Assembly: GCA_947496235.1 (NCBI GenBank)
Contig: CANMCE010000006.1
Span: forward strand, 62,001-126,000
Reading direction: 5' to 3'
Source: an uncultured Glaciecola sp.
GTDB lineage: Bacteria > Pseudomonadota > Gammaproteobacteria > Enterobacterales > Alteromonadaceae
Length of the DNA stretch: 64,000 bases
The notes under the pieces are model-generated. The model worked only from the letters and a program-made list of their open reading frames with translations. It was not told where the DNA came from and searched no databases. This document shows, one piece after another, positions 54,801-62,510 of the stretch. The stretch's first letter is position 1; each line of letters opens with the position of its first letter. Made by a program: the position numbers and the translations under genes.

Positions 54801-55407
54801 TGGCCGAACCTTAGAAAATAGGTTAGAACCACCATTATCCGAATCCTTCAATAGAGCCTACATTCACTATAATAAAGGCGGCATATTGTTGATGGCTATT
54901 GCCGAACGAATAGGGATTCAAGGGTTTAATGGGGCGTTAAAGCAGTTGATTGAAGAGTATAATCTCACCAGTGGTAAGTTTGCGACTATCGAGGATTTTA
55001 TCAGCCTATTGAAAAAGCAAAGTACCAATGAAGATTTAGATTTTATCGATGACGCATTTAATAAAATTGCAATTCATGATTTTAGTCTGAAAAGTGCAGT
55101 GTTATCTGAGAAAGATGGCATTTATAAAACGACTTTGGAAATCTCGGTGGCTAAATTTTATGCCTCAGGCAATGGTGACGAAACTGAGGTAGCGTTTAAT
55201 GACGAAGTTTCCATAGGTTTGTATACGAATAATCCAGATGAAATTACTCCCAACCAATCACAACTTCATTTACAAGAATATCAATTAACCTCAGGGCTAA
55301 ACGAAATAGTCATCGAAACCAATCAAAAGCCTTCTTATGCAGTGGCGGATCCCTTAATACAATTTATTGACAGGGAAATTAGAGATAACACACATTTCAT
55401 TGACTGA
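51865..55407 (+). CDS. ABC-2 permease fused to M1-type metallopeptidase
   Basis: The 1180-residue protein has an N-terminal ABC-2 permease half with two groups of membrane helices (about 15-260 and 310-540), a further helix near 565-585, and a large C-terminal M1-like domain. Zinc ligands are HEIAH (922-926) and Glu 946, a HExxH-x19-E spacing instead of the usual x18, as I recall for this fusion family. A candidate catalytic Tyr lies in YIHYNKGG. The GxMEN exopeptidase motif is not seen; VPYSESLGF stands in its place. The peptidase probably faces the periplasm. Substrate and whether transport and cleavage are coupled are unknown. Confidence 0.92.
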   Translation: MLWRMFKFEWRYYLHQPSFVVTSLIFFLLPFLSITLDQVHIGATTNLNANSPYAINQALLIFSVFGMFLVVNFIGSTALREKVSGMNEIIYTKPIDHFRYHFGRFLGGYAMVLTVFAMVPLGLMLGSLMPWLVSDKLGPFNIWHYIQPFLVFTVPSMLLFSCLFYAAARLFKSILAVYLSALGLLILYIISEVMFTGQETRFFMALIDPFGINAYLDVTRYWTPSMRNSQIIGFETEIVLNRIIWLAIAILSMLTLIDFRKPLKLSASSPNKIPSLSGPPQVAELYNIGAKYQEYSAIEQFKVRTEFEIRQIIKSPSFIVLLGFCTFMMLVSLLFEPGPYGSSKMPLTQFMVELIQSSYGLLMLIIITFYTAETVWRERLLNMSEVIEAMPVENPIFWLSKLISVIVIQLIIFAFGVSITIYNQLIHTYFDLDISQYFISLVYFYGLPYVYLTILSFFIQVLSPNKYIGMLIFVSYIFVSLVFAEIGIEHNMFNFASAPVLEFSDMNRYGWYMQTQNAYMLYWGALSLILSAFSFALWRRGYYTTLSERFRYAGNRLGSSGRALALFATVAFVISGTLIHYNTKVTNQFISSDRLKELKALYETQYSAMEDLVVPQVSEVDLNVAIFPQSRKLETVAKLTLVNDSPVNIERFLVNLPAHSYDIKFTTEQGRVVMDEQALNTAWFTFDMPLAPGATLDLTISLARQHFGFKDKDEDASLVTNGTFIDNRSLLPTFGVKQSFYLTDNFERAEFGLMPRDDTPDEPQQNILGDSINAIKFKARLSTHESQIAIAPGYLKKYWTENGRNHFIYEMDKPMMNFYSILSADLKVKSTMHNGVEIAVYYHPKHEWNVATMIEATQDALDAFSQAFGKYQYRQMRIIEFPSYREFAQSFPNTVPYSESLGFVADLRDETEINYAYYLTAHEIAHQWFGHQLMVANVAGGDILVESLSQYAALNLMRQKYGALMLRKVLKHELNSYLSGRTLENRLEPPLSESFNRAYIHYNKGGILLMAIAERIGIQGFNGALKQLIEEYNLTSGKFATIEDFISLLKKQSTNEDLDFIDDAFNKIAIHDFSLKSAVLSEKDGIYKTTLEISVAKFYASGNGDETEVAFNDEVSIGLYTNNPDEITPNQSQLHLQEYQLTSGLNEIVIETNQKPSYAVADPLIQFIDREIRDNTHFID

Positions 55408-55473
55408 TATGAGCCACTTTTTAAAACAATTGAAAATTTATTGCTAACCGTTGCATAGCTAAAGTAAGAGTAT

Positions 55474-55929
55474 TTGAATAAGTTTTTATTTATGCAAGAC
55501 ACTAGTGCAAATGCAATGACAGAGGTAGCTTTAGGTTTGTCTATGGCTTTTTTCTCTTTGATGATAGTGGCCCTAGTATCAGTTTCCTTGCCCCAATCTT
55601 CGTCGTTAGAGTCGGAAAATTTAGCGCCTAAAATTAACGCCAATCGACTTCAACTAGAAGCGCAAAACCAAGAATTAACTTCGGATACTGCTCAGGAACG
55701 GGCATTTTTTCTATTTTACTATGAAGGTACTTTTTATAACCAGGCTTTGGAGCCAACTATTCCTGCACAAATCTCGACGGAATCCCCAATTGTGTTAGCC
55801 ATTGCCCCAAATGTAAATATTGAAGAGGCCTTGGCATTGCAGAAAGTGTTTGGTCAAAAAAGTATTCAAATAACCAGTATGAATCAAGATTGGTTAACTG
55901 CGGTAGGGAGTCGAAGTGCAGGTCATTAA
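55474..55929 (+). CDS. single-pass membrane protein, first gene of the kinase/FHA cluster
   Basis: I recognise no family. The 151-residue protein has a short cytosolic N-terminus, one membrane helix (about 18-40) and a C-terminal part of about 110 residues, presumably periplasmic. One acidic residue, Glu 17 (MTEVALGL), sits at the start of the helix. The topology resembles ExbD/TolR-type proteins, but the channel Asp and a MotA/ExbB partner are absent, so I do not call it that. The start is TTG 55474 with AAGAG upstream; ATG 55492 is an alternative. The end overlaps the next gene by 14 bases. Confidence 0.72.
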   Translation: MNKFLFMQDTSANAMTEVALGLSMAFFSLMIVALVSVSLPQSSSLESENLAPKINANRLQLEAQNQELTSDTAQERAFFLFYYEGTFYNQALEPTIPAQISTESPIVLAIAPNVNIEEALALQKVFGQKSIQITSMNQDWLTAVGSRSAGH

Positions 55930-56275
55930 GGTTTACCCCACCAAATTATTCTTAATCAATCGTTGCAGTAATATTTTTATTCTAGTTTGCGCCTTTGTGT
56001 TAGCTTTGGTTTTGATGTTCAGTCAACAGCTATCATCAAAAAACGATCAGTTGGAACATGACACATCTAAATCGACAGCGATAATTGAGAATTCAAACCA
56101 TGCAAGTGCACCAAGCAATTATACGGAGCTACGCACTGAGCTTATTAAGTTGCGGCTTCATAACAGCCTAAGGCCAGTCCGTCATCAAAGCTCGTTTACA
56201 ACTAAGGATGAATTCTCGGTAAGAAAAACAGCTGTGAAAGCAGCAGAAAAATCCCATTATGATTTTGTTTGGTAG
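55916..56275 (+). CDS. small single-pass membrane protein, unknown
   Basis: A 119-residue protein with a GTG start inside the previous gene, one membrane helix (about 17-37) and a polar C-terminal part containing a short helix (ELRTELIKLRLHNSL). It shows no recognisable domain. The overlap with the preceding gene and an 86-bp gap before the kinase suggest it belongs to the same transcript. It could be an accessory subunit; this is inference from position only. Confidence 0.65.
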   Translation: MQVIKVYPTKLFLINRCSNIFILVCAFVLALVLMFSQQLSSKNDQLEHDTSKSTAIIENSNHASAPSNYTELRTELIKLRLHNSLRPVRHQSSFTTKDEFSVRKTAVKAAEKSHYDFVW

Positions 56276-56361
56276 TCTCTACATTTTTGCACGTTTATTG
56301 CTAATAATTTCTATATATCCATTAGTCGTCAATTTTTAGTCGATAAAAGTGTAAGTTTCCT

Positions 56362-58356
56362 TTGGAATTTAAACATAAGAGTTATCGCTCAATAGCGCTC
56401 ATTAGCAAAAATAATGCGTTTCTTGTTTGGCATGCCGTTGACCAGGCAGGGAATTCCTTTGCCATAAAACAAGCGTGGGAGCCGTCTTATAATAGTTTAT
56501 TAAAAAAAGAGCGCGATATTTTACAAAGTTTAGGCAAACATCAGCACTTAATTCATGTTTTGGACAATGACATGCTGCCAAATGGATGTCAGTACTTAGT
56601 CTACCAATGGTATCCACAGGCGTTATATGGCCTTTTAGCTCAACAGTATTCATTAGATTGGCAATGTTTAGTCGACTGGATGAGACAAATCTTTTCAACG
56701 CTAAAAATATTGCATGAACAAGGAATCTTACATAAGGATATTAAACCTCAAAATCTACTCATCAATGCGCAAAATCAGTTGGTGTTGACAGATTTCGAAA
56801 CCGCTGAATTTATCCATGGCGCGCGCAAATATTCAGTGCAAGCAGAGCGAAATACTGCATTTACGCCGGCGTATTCAAGTCCCGAGTTAATAAATGGTAG
56901 CGCTCAATTAACCCCAGCCACCGATATTTATTCCGCAGGCAAAGTGTTGATAGACTTGGTTAACAAATTGCCAAGAGATCAGCAACAAGGTTTTGCTTCA
57001 TTCATTTCTTCATTAACTGCCGAAAACCCTCAAGACCGTCCAGAAAGCGTAGATCTCTGTTTGCAGATGCTGGAAAAACTACCTGAAAAATTTGAGCAAA
57101 ACTTAACTCAACGATTTGTCCAAGAAGAGTGGCTGTCAGATGATTATCATCAGTTAGCGAAACAGATAGAAAATCTGATTTTGCTAAAGGGGTACTGTAA
57201 TGAACAGCAGATTTTGCCTGCTCTTGAATATTCTACTCAGGTAAATATTGAAAAGTATTCTCGAGAATATTTGTCCAAGGTAATAGAGGATGTGGTAGCG
57301 AAATTAGGCCAAGATCCTAAATTGAGTGACTACTTAGTTTATTGTCAGCGCCTTTATTTATTAGAGCAAAAAAGTACACAACTTGAGCAACCCCAATGGG
57401 AAGAATTGGTAAAGACTGGTTGCCATCTGTCCGGACAGTCAAAACAAAGCATAGAAGCCTTGCTTGAAGAAAAATTCAAAATTAAAACAAAGGCTTGGCC
57501 AAGATGGTTTTTGCTAGGGATTTTCTTGGTAGTAATGAGTATTCTCTATATTGGTTGGACAATTTTTACTTTCCCTACGTCAGAAAAGCCAACGGAGATT
57601 ACTCATCAACCCCAAGCAGAGGTAAAGCAAGTAATTGACAATACAAATAGCCTAGAGCAAAGGGCAACTCACACCTCGGTAGAAAAGCTAGATGCAAATA
57701 TTCGATACCTGAGCTTTACCGATAGCCAAAACACCCAAGTACAAATAACCTTGGTAAAAATAAACACCAATAAGTCGCCAATATGGGTAATGCAACATGA
57801 AGTTTCTAATCAACTTTATAATGCATGCATTAGGGCAGGTAAGTGCAGAGATAATAAAGTTATTTCGACCTCGTTGAAAAAACAAAATTTAAATAATGAT
57901 GACTACCCAGCAGTTCAAGTTAGCTGGTATTCCATTCAAGAAGAGTTTATTCCATTTTTAAATGCCCAACTAAATACAAAATTTGCCTTACCCAGTAAAA
58001 TCCAATGGTTGCAAATTAGTTCGCAGGCGAAAATAGATATCACAAATGGTATGTTGAGTATGCACTGTCGAGGTTGCAAGGCAATTACAAGTGTCAATTT
58101 TCAAGGACAACCAATGCCGGTAAATTACTTAGCGGCAGATAAATCAAACCTTATGCATGTGTTCGGCAATGTTAGAGAATGGCTTTCAGATTGTCCTGAA
58201 AATCAATATGGTTCACCGGCCTGTCATCAAGCTCTAGTCGCTGGAGGTTCATGGATGCAATCATATGATGTTATAATCCAGGATCAGTTTAATCGTCTGC
58301 AAAAGCGGGCCAAATCAATCGATACAGGATTTAGACTTGTTGAAGTTTCTGAATAA
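56362..58356 (+). CDS. transmembrane Ser/Thr protein kinase with C-terminal FGE/SUMF1-like domain
   Basis: The 664-residue protein has a Hanks-type kinase domain (about 8-240): Lys 36 in FAIKQAW, Glu 50, catalytic HKDIKPQN (His 124, Asp 126, Asn 131), DFE 144-146 and SPE 173-175. The glycine-rich loop lacks its glycines (SKNNAF). A helical linker leads to one membrane helix (about 382-403) and a periplasmic FGE/SUMF1-like domain (about 455-664: PAVQVSW, FGNVREW, GGSW, TGFRLVE). Six Cys (489, 495, 569, 572, 611, 621) fit disulfides, but the catalytic Cys pair of true FGE is missing. TTG 56362 is the only conventional start in this part of the frame. The cytosolic kinase is probably regulated by periplasmic sensing. 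Confidence 0.9.
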   Translation: MEFKHKSYRSIALISKNNAFLVWHAVDQAGNSFAIKQAWEPSYNSLLKKERDILQSLGKHQHLIHVLDNDMLPNGCQYLVYQWYPQALYGLLAQQYSLDWQCLVDWMRQIFSTLKILHEQGILHKDIKPQNLLINAQNQLVLTDFETAEFIHGARKYSVQAERNTAFTPAYSSPELINGSAQLTPATDIYSAGKVLIDLVNKLPRDQQQGFASFISSLTAENPQDRPESVDLCLQMLEKLPEKFEQNLTQRFVQEEWLSDDYHQLAKQIENLILLKGYCNEQQILPALEYSTQVNIEKYSREYLSKVIEDVVAKLGQDPKLSDYLVYCQRLYLLEQKSTQLEQPQWEELVKTGCHLSGQSKQSIEALLEEKFKIKTKAWPRWFLLGIFLVVMSILYIGWTIFTFPTSEKPTEITHQPQAEVKQVIDNTNSLEQRATHTSVEKLDANIRYLSFTDSQNTQVQITLVKINTNKSPIWVMQHEVSNQLYNACIRAGKCRDNKVISTSLKKQNLNNDDYPAVQVSWYSIQEEFIPFLNAQLNTKFALPSKIQWLQISSQAKIDITNGMLSMHCRGCKAITSVNFQGQPMPVNYLAADKSNLMHVFGNVREWLSDCPENQYGSPACHQALVAGGSWMQSYDVIIQDQFNRLQKRAKSIDTGFRLVEVSE

Positions 58357-60454
58357 TTATTTTTCTGTATTACTTCTTTGCTTAATGTGCGCGCTGACGA
58401 CGTCAGCCTATGGGCGTACATTGTTGTTACTACCGTCTGTTAACTCGGAGCAACACGCAATACAGGCTCAACAAGACATAGAAACAATCTTAGTTAAGCA
58501 ATTGAACAAAAAGCTACATAACGTACAAGTTGCTAGCAAGATTGATTCTATATGCAGTGATCAGCCCTGTGATAGCGATATTCAGGTGCTTTCAAGGTTA
58601 ATTTCAAGATATCCTTTGGTTGATTTGGTATTGTTCTATTCTGTTCCCTTGTCCGAAAATAAAACTGCATTTATTACCGCTTACGATCCTTATTCCCAAA
58701 CGGAAATTTTTAATATTGTATTGGAATCGGATCAGGTCGCTAATTGGCAAACAAACGTCATAGCCAGTGCACTTGGACAGCAAGCAACAATCAATATTGA
58801 AAACTTACAGCATTCTGTCCAAATTGAATTAGCATTAAAAGGATTTAGTGTCGAAGAATTAGTCCCAGTCACTACCTTTTTGTTATCTCTGAGCCAAGAA
58901 AATCAGGTTAAGTTGATTAAAACATTAAATCAGAACTATGCGTTATCTTCCATTATGCCAGTGGTCGAAACACATTATTCAGTTTACAGCGACATGACAG
59001 TGACACATCTTTATAACGAGCTTGTGCGTTTCTGGGAGTTGCAAAATATCGATGTTGATATGTCTTTTGAGCGTGAAGACGCTCGTCTTACTATTAGTCG
59101 TATAGGTAATCCTTATACACCATCTATGGTGACTTTGGGTTTGGTGGCTATAGTAGGTTTGGTGTTGATTTACTTAAGCCTTCACCGTTATTTCTTTCAT
59201 AACCGATTGGAGTATCTGGCGGAAAAAAAATATGTTGAAGAATGGTTGGCGACTTATAAAAAAGCCAGTAAAAACATATTTAAAGTAAGTGATCATTGGA
59301 AGAGTCAATTAAATTTTTGGCAACAAATCAACCGCGAATCTCAGCAACTAGAAAAACAAGCTAAGATTTTTTACGATGCTGGGGATCTACACACGGCCAA
59401 ACTCTTTATTAGCAAGGCGTTAAACATCAATGCTAGTGCACCTCTAGCAAATAAGCTTATTCGAGAAATCGAAAAAGAAGAATCATCAAGCAAACAACTC
59501 ACAGATAGAGAACAGTGGGTGCGTAATAAGATTGCTAAAGCAATGAGTAATTTTCGCAACGATAGTATTTACAAGGCACTTCGTCAGGCTTATCAAGCAG
59601 AGTCAAGTATAAGAGAAGACAAGCATTTCAAGAAACAACTTAAGGCAATTACGAAGCTTATAAACAGAATCAATGGCCAAGCTAGCTATCAATATTCTCG
59701 TTTGCATATTCGACATAACAATCTTCCAGAGCAAATCAGCCTTGGTTGCGAAGAAAAATTAATGATAGGAAGAGAAAACGATACGCTAACAAAGGATTTT
59801 GTAGGTGTCGTTGCAATAGAGCATAAGGGGCTATCCCGCATTGGTCGACAAACACTTATTTATAGAGATGAAAAAGGGTTCTGGCTTGAGGACTTAGGAA
59901 GTACCAATGGCACATATGTAAATGGCAAAAAGTTAGAAAGCTCATACTGTATTCAGGATACCGACAAGCTATTATTTGGCGCCGATTCGCAAATTGCAGG
60001 TGTTGTACTCAATGTGCAACTTTATAATCAAGCGGATGCGCTGCATTTGAGTTTAGAAAAGAATATGCATGAAAACCAAGGAATAAGAGAGCTTGCTCAA
60101 TTATGGCCGGATTATATGCACGCCGCACGAATGGAATATTGGGTAACGAAAATTCCTTTAGTGCTCTGTATGGACAAAGATTCAAAAGCACTTAGTTTGT
60201 CTACAGAGCGCAAAAAATATGGCAACAATGTCGCTATTTGTCGCATTGAGCTGTTGCCCTACGCTAGTGTTGCTCCCATTGGTGATGCTAATGTTAATGT
60301 CGAAGGGCAACCCTTACTTGGAAAAATGCCTGTAATCTTGCCAATGCAATTGGAATTTGATGGGGAAATTATTACTCTCACGGCTGACAGTTATACCCAA
60401 ATAAAACAAAGTAGTCATTTTCAACACCAAACGCGGCTAATGCAGGAAGACTGA
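58337..60454 (+). CDS. membrane protein with periplasmic N-terminus and cytosolic FHA domain
   Basis: The 705-residue protein starts with a signal-like hydrophobic stretch (5-25), followed by a periplasmic region to about 260 with one Cys pair (SICSDQPC). A membrane helix at 263-283 leads to a cytosolic helical, TPR-like part (about 300-450) and an FHA domain at about 475-565. The phosphothreonine-binding residues are kept: GRE (478-480), LSR (499-501), STNG (522-525). It is the probable reader of the adjacent kinase. TTG 58337 overlaps the kinase end by 20 bases and has AGGA seven bases upstream. The N-terminal domain is unrecognised. Confidence 0.88.
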   Translation: MLKFLNNYFSVLLLCLMCALTTSAYGRTLLLLPSVNSEQHAIQAQQDIETILVKQLNKKLHNVQVASKIDSICSDQPCDSDIQVLSRLISRYPLVDLVLFYSVPLSENKTAFITAYDPYSQTEIFNIVLESDQVANWQTNVIASALGQQATINIENLQHSVQIELALKGFSVEELVPVTTFLLSLSQENQVKLIKTLNQNYALSSIMPVVETHYSVYSDMTVTHLYNELVRFWELQNIDVDMSFEREDARLTISRIGNPYTPSMVTLGLVAIVGLVLIYLSLHRYFFHNRLEYLAEKKYVEEWLATYKKASKNIFKVSDHWKSQLNFWQQINRESQQLEKQAKIFYDAGDLHTAKLFISKALNINASAPLANKLIREIEKEESSSKQLTDREQWVRNKIAKAMSNFRNDSIYKALRQAYQAESSIREDKHFKKQLKAITKLINRINGQASYQYSRLHIRHNNLPEQISLGCEEKLMIGRENDTLTKDFVGVVAIEHKGLSRIGRQTLIYRDEKGFWLEDLGSTNGTYVNGKKLESSYCIQDTDKLLFGADSQIAGVVLNVQLYNQADALHLSLEKNMHENQGIRELAQLWPDYMHAARMEYWVTKIPLVLCMDKDSKALSLSTERKKYGNNVAICRIELLPYASVAPIGDANVNVEGQPLLGKMPVILPMQLEFDGEIITLTADSYTQIKQSSHFQHQTRLMQED

Positions 60455-60456
60455 TT

Positions 60457-61944
60457 ATGTCCCTCGTAGCAACATCGTCCGCTTTTACTGATGAAATATT
60501 GCTTTTGCAAGATGTGACCTTAGCAAATCATAGACAACAGCATAAATTTACCGCTCGAAATGTCGAATTGCTCAGTCGTCATTTAATCGCTCGCCATTAC
60601 AATAGTCTTTCATGGGAACTCGCGCATTTGTTGTGGCGCGTAGTCAATACCCGTGAGAACGCAGCAATTTACAATTTTTTCTGGATAGAAGAAGCCGTTC
60701 ATTCTGAAACTGCAAAATCTTGGTTTGAGGACAATCAGCTCAATGTTCTAAATCAAGCATCCTCTGAAACTCTGCCAAATGCCTTGCAAATTGTTATTCA
60801 TCAGCATGAATTTACGCTTTCTTGGTCAAGAATCAATATTTTAGCGGCCTTAACCGAATTCATGATTAATCTTGCCCCGCAAATTATGGATGAAATCCAA
60901 CAAATATTATGGGGGAAAGGGCTCAACGCTATTCGCTCATGTGCAGGTCATATACAAAAACATTTATATCAGGCATTAGAGGCGCTATTGCCGCCAGCGC
61001 GTGCGCAACAAAAACTATATTTCTTTGAGCAACAAATTCAAAATATCGAACCTAGAGAAGTGAACCTGATATTTTGTGATTTATGGAAAAAAGCAAAAGA
61101 TATTGAGGGATTAACGAAATTATCGAATTTCTATGGGCAATTGTGTGCTTACTTTCAAGCCAAAGAAGCAGACTTTTCAGCAGAGTCATTAGATGCGTTA
61201 GAGGCTGACGAAAAAATAAGTGAAAACATCTTCGCTATGCTTAATCAAAGGGAAGAAAGCACGCATAGGTTATCTTCCGCATTAAACAATGTAAAAGTGC
61301 TCAGTCAAGCCCAGTGGGCCAAAGTGGAATTAATCAATACTGAGACGAGATTAAGTGAGGACTTGTTTCTAGCGCTATGCTCATTGTGGAGTTTTGCCCC
61401 CACACAAACAAAATTAATTCAGGCGGTCCGTAATAATAGCTCAAGAGAAACTCGTCTCTCATTGTTAGATGAAATGGAAAATTATCAGCAGCAAGTGAAT
61501 TTCATTCAGGCGATGATGAAACTCAATAGCCAAAACGCTTTGGCCTGTTTGCAACTGATAAAAGTGCATTTTCCAAACAAGGTAGTCAAAGCCTTGGGCA
61601 CATATAGCATTTGGTTAGAGACAATCGAACAAAAAGTGTCAGAAGCGGGCTCCACACAAGTTGCGTCATTGGAAGAAAATCCCGAAAGTCTATGTCCCGA
61701 TATTTTTGAACAAGCGCAGAGTGCACTAAAGAAGAACAACCGCAAAGGATTTACAGTTTCAACTTTGGCAAGCATAGATGACTATATGTCTACACTGCAA
61801 ATGCTAAACATATTGAATATTTCTTTAAGAAAAATTTTAGCTAAATTACAGGCCTTTAATGGTGATAACTATACGCTGGAAACAAAATACCTTGCTGACC
61901 GTTGCATAATAGAAAGTGAGTATTACCAGAGGTATTTTGAATGA
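60457..61944 (+). CDS. helical cytosolic protein, unknown
   Basis: I do not recognise a family. The 495-residue protein has no signal peptide or membrane helix and reads as mainly alpha-helical, with many Gln, Leu and Ala and heptad-like stretches (for example LDEMENYQQQVNFIQAMMKL). It starts 2 bp after the FHA gene and overlaps the next gene by four bases, so it is almost certainly made with the kinase and FHA proteins. It could be a cytosolic adaptor or effector of the system. Confidence 0.78.
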   Translation: MSLVATSSAFTDEILLLQDVTLANHRQQHKFTARNVELLSRHLIARHYNSLSWELAHLLWRVVNTRENAAIYNFFWIEEAVHSETAKSWFEDNQLNVLNQASSETLPNALQIVIHQHEFTLSWSRINILAALTEFMINLAPQIMDEIQQILWGKGLNAIRSCAGHIQKHLYQALEALLPPARAQQKLYFFEQQIQNIEPREVNLIFCDLWKKAKDIEGLTKLSNFYGQLCAYFQAKEADFSAESLDALEADEKISENIFAMLNQREESTHRLSSALNNVKVLSQAQWAKVELINTETRLSEDLFLALCSLWSFAPTQTKLIQAVRNNSSRETRLSLLDEMENYQQQVNFIQAMMKLNSQNALACLQLIKVHFPNKVVKALGTYSIWLETIEQKVSEAGSTQVASLEENPESLCPDIFEQAQSALKKNNRKGFTVSTLASIDDYMSTLQMLNILNISLRKILAKLQAFNGDNYTLETKYLADRCIIESEYYQRYFE

Positions 61945-62483
61945 ATAAGGCCCAGCAGGCGTACTTTTTTGCGATGTCAGAGATAATCCATAGTGAAGAT
62001 TTGCTCAAGCAAATAAGTAATGCAGACAAAGTGTCAGATAAACTAAGCTATTCGGAAATTGCTCAATATGCGGTGTCAAGAATGCCAAGTGCATCTGCTA
62101 ACGTGCAAACAATGATCAATAGCAATGTAAATTACCGTCGAATTTACAAAAGCATTGTCGAAAAAATATGCCGTTTTTACAGTCCTAAACAAGTAGCAGC
62201 TAGTTCAAGTACCCAAATATTTGAGCGCAAAACCTCAGATTTTCAACTAGCTTTATCAGTAAACGAAAACTCAGTTAAGCAAGACGTTACTGTTACATTG
62301 GCGTTACACAGATCAGATGATAAAGTTGCTTCAGAGGCAAGTTTACACTGTTTCTATCAAGAGTTGGCCATGCCATTACATCTGACTAAAAATAGACAAG
62401 GTGTATTTGAAGCAAAAATATCCAGTCATGATGCTATTTTTTCAGCCTTAGGTGATGCTGAATGCGAGATCTATATTAGATAG
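61941..62483 (+). CDS. two-part cytosolic protein, unknown
   Basis: A 180-residue protein with a helical N-terminal half (about 1-85) and a beta-rich C-terminal half (about 95-180: DFQLALSVNE, VTVTLALHRS, ASLHCFYQELAMPLHLT). No family is recognised, and there is no signal peptide or membrane helix. The ATG overlaps the upstream stop (ATGA), so translation is coupled. The gene is 27 bp before the Lon-like membrane protein. Confidence 0.75.
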   Translation: MNKAQQAYFFAMSEIIHSEDLLKQISNADKVSDKLSYSEIAQYAVSRMPSASANVQTMINSNVNYRRIYKSIVEKICRFYSPKQVAASSSTQIFERKTSDFQLALSVNENSVKQDVTVTLALHRSDDKVASEASLHCFYQELAMPLHLTKNRQGVFEAKISSHDAIFSALGDAECEIYIR

Positions 62484-62510
62484 GGAGTAAGGCTTATACA
62501 GTCATATCAT

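Noticed and set aside
55474-55929. Annotation as ExbD/TolR or MotB/ZorB
   Set aside because: Topology is similar but the channel Asp is absent and no ExbB/MotA/ZorA partner is nearby.
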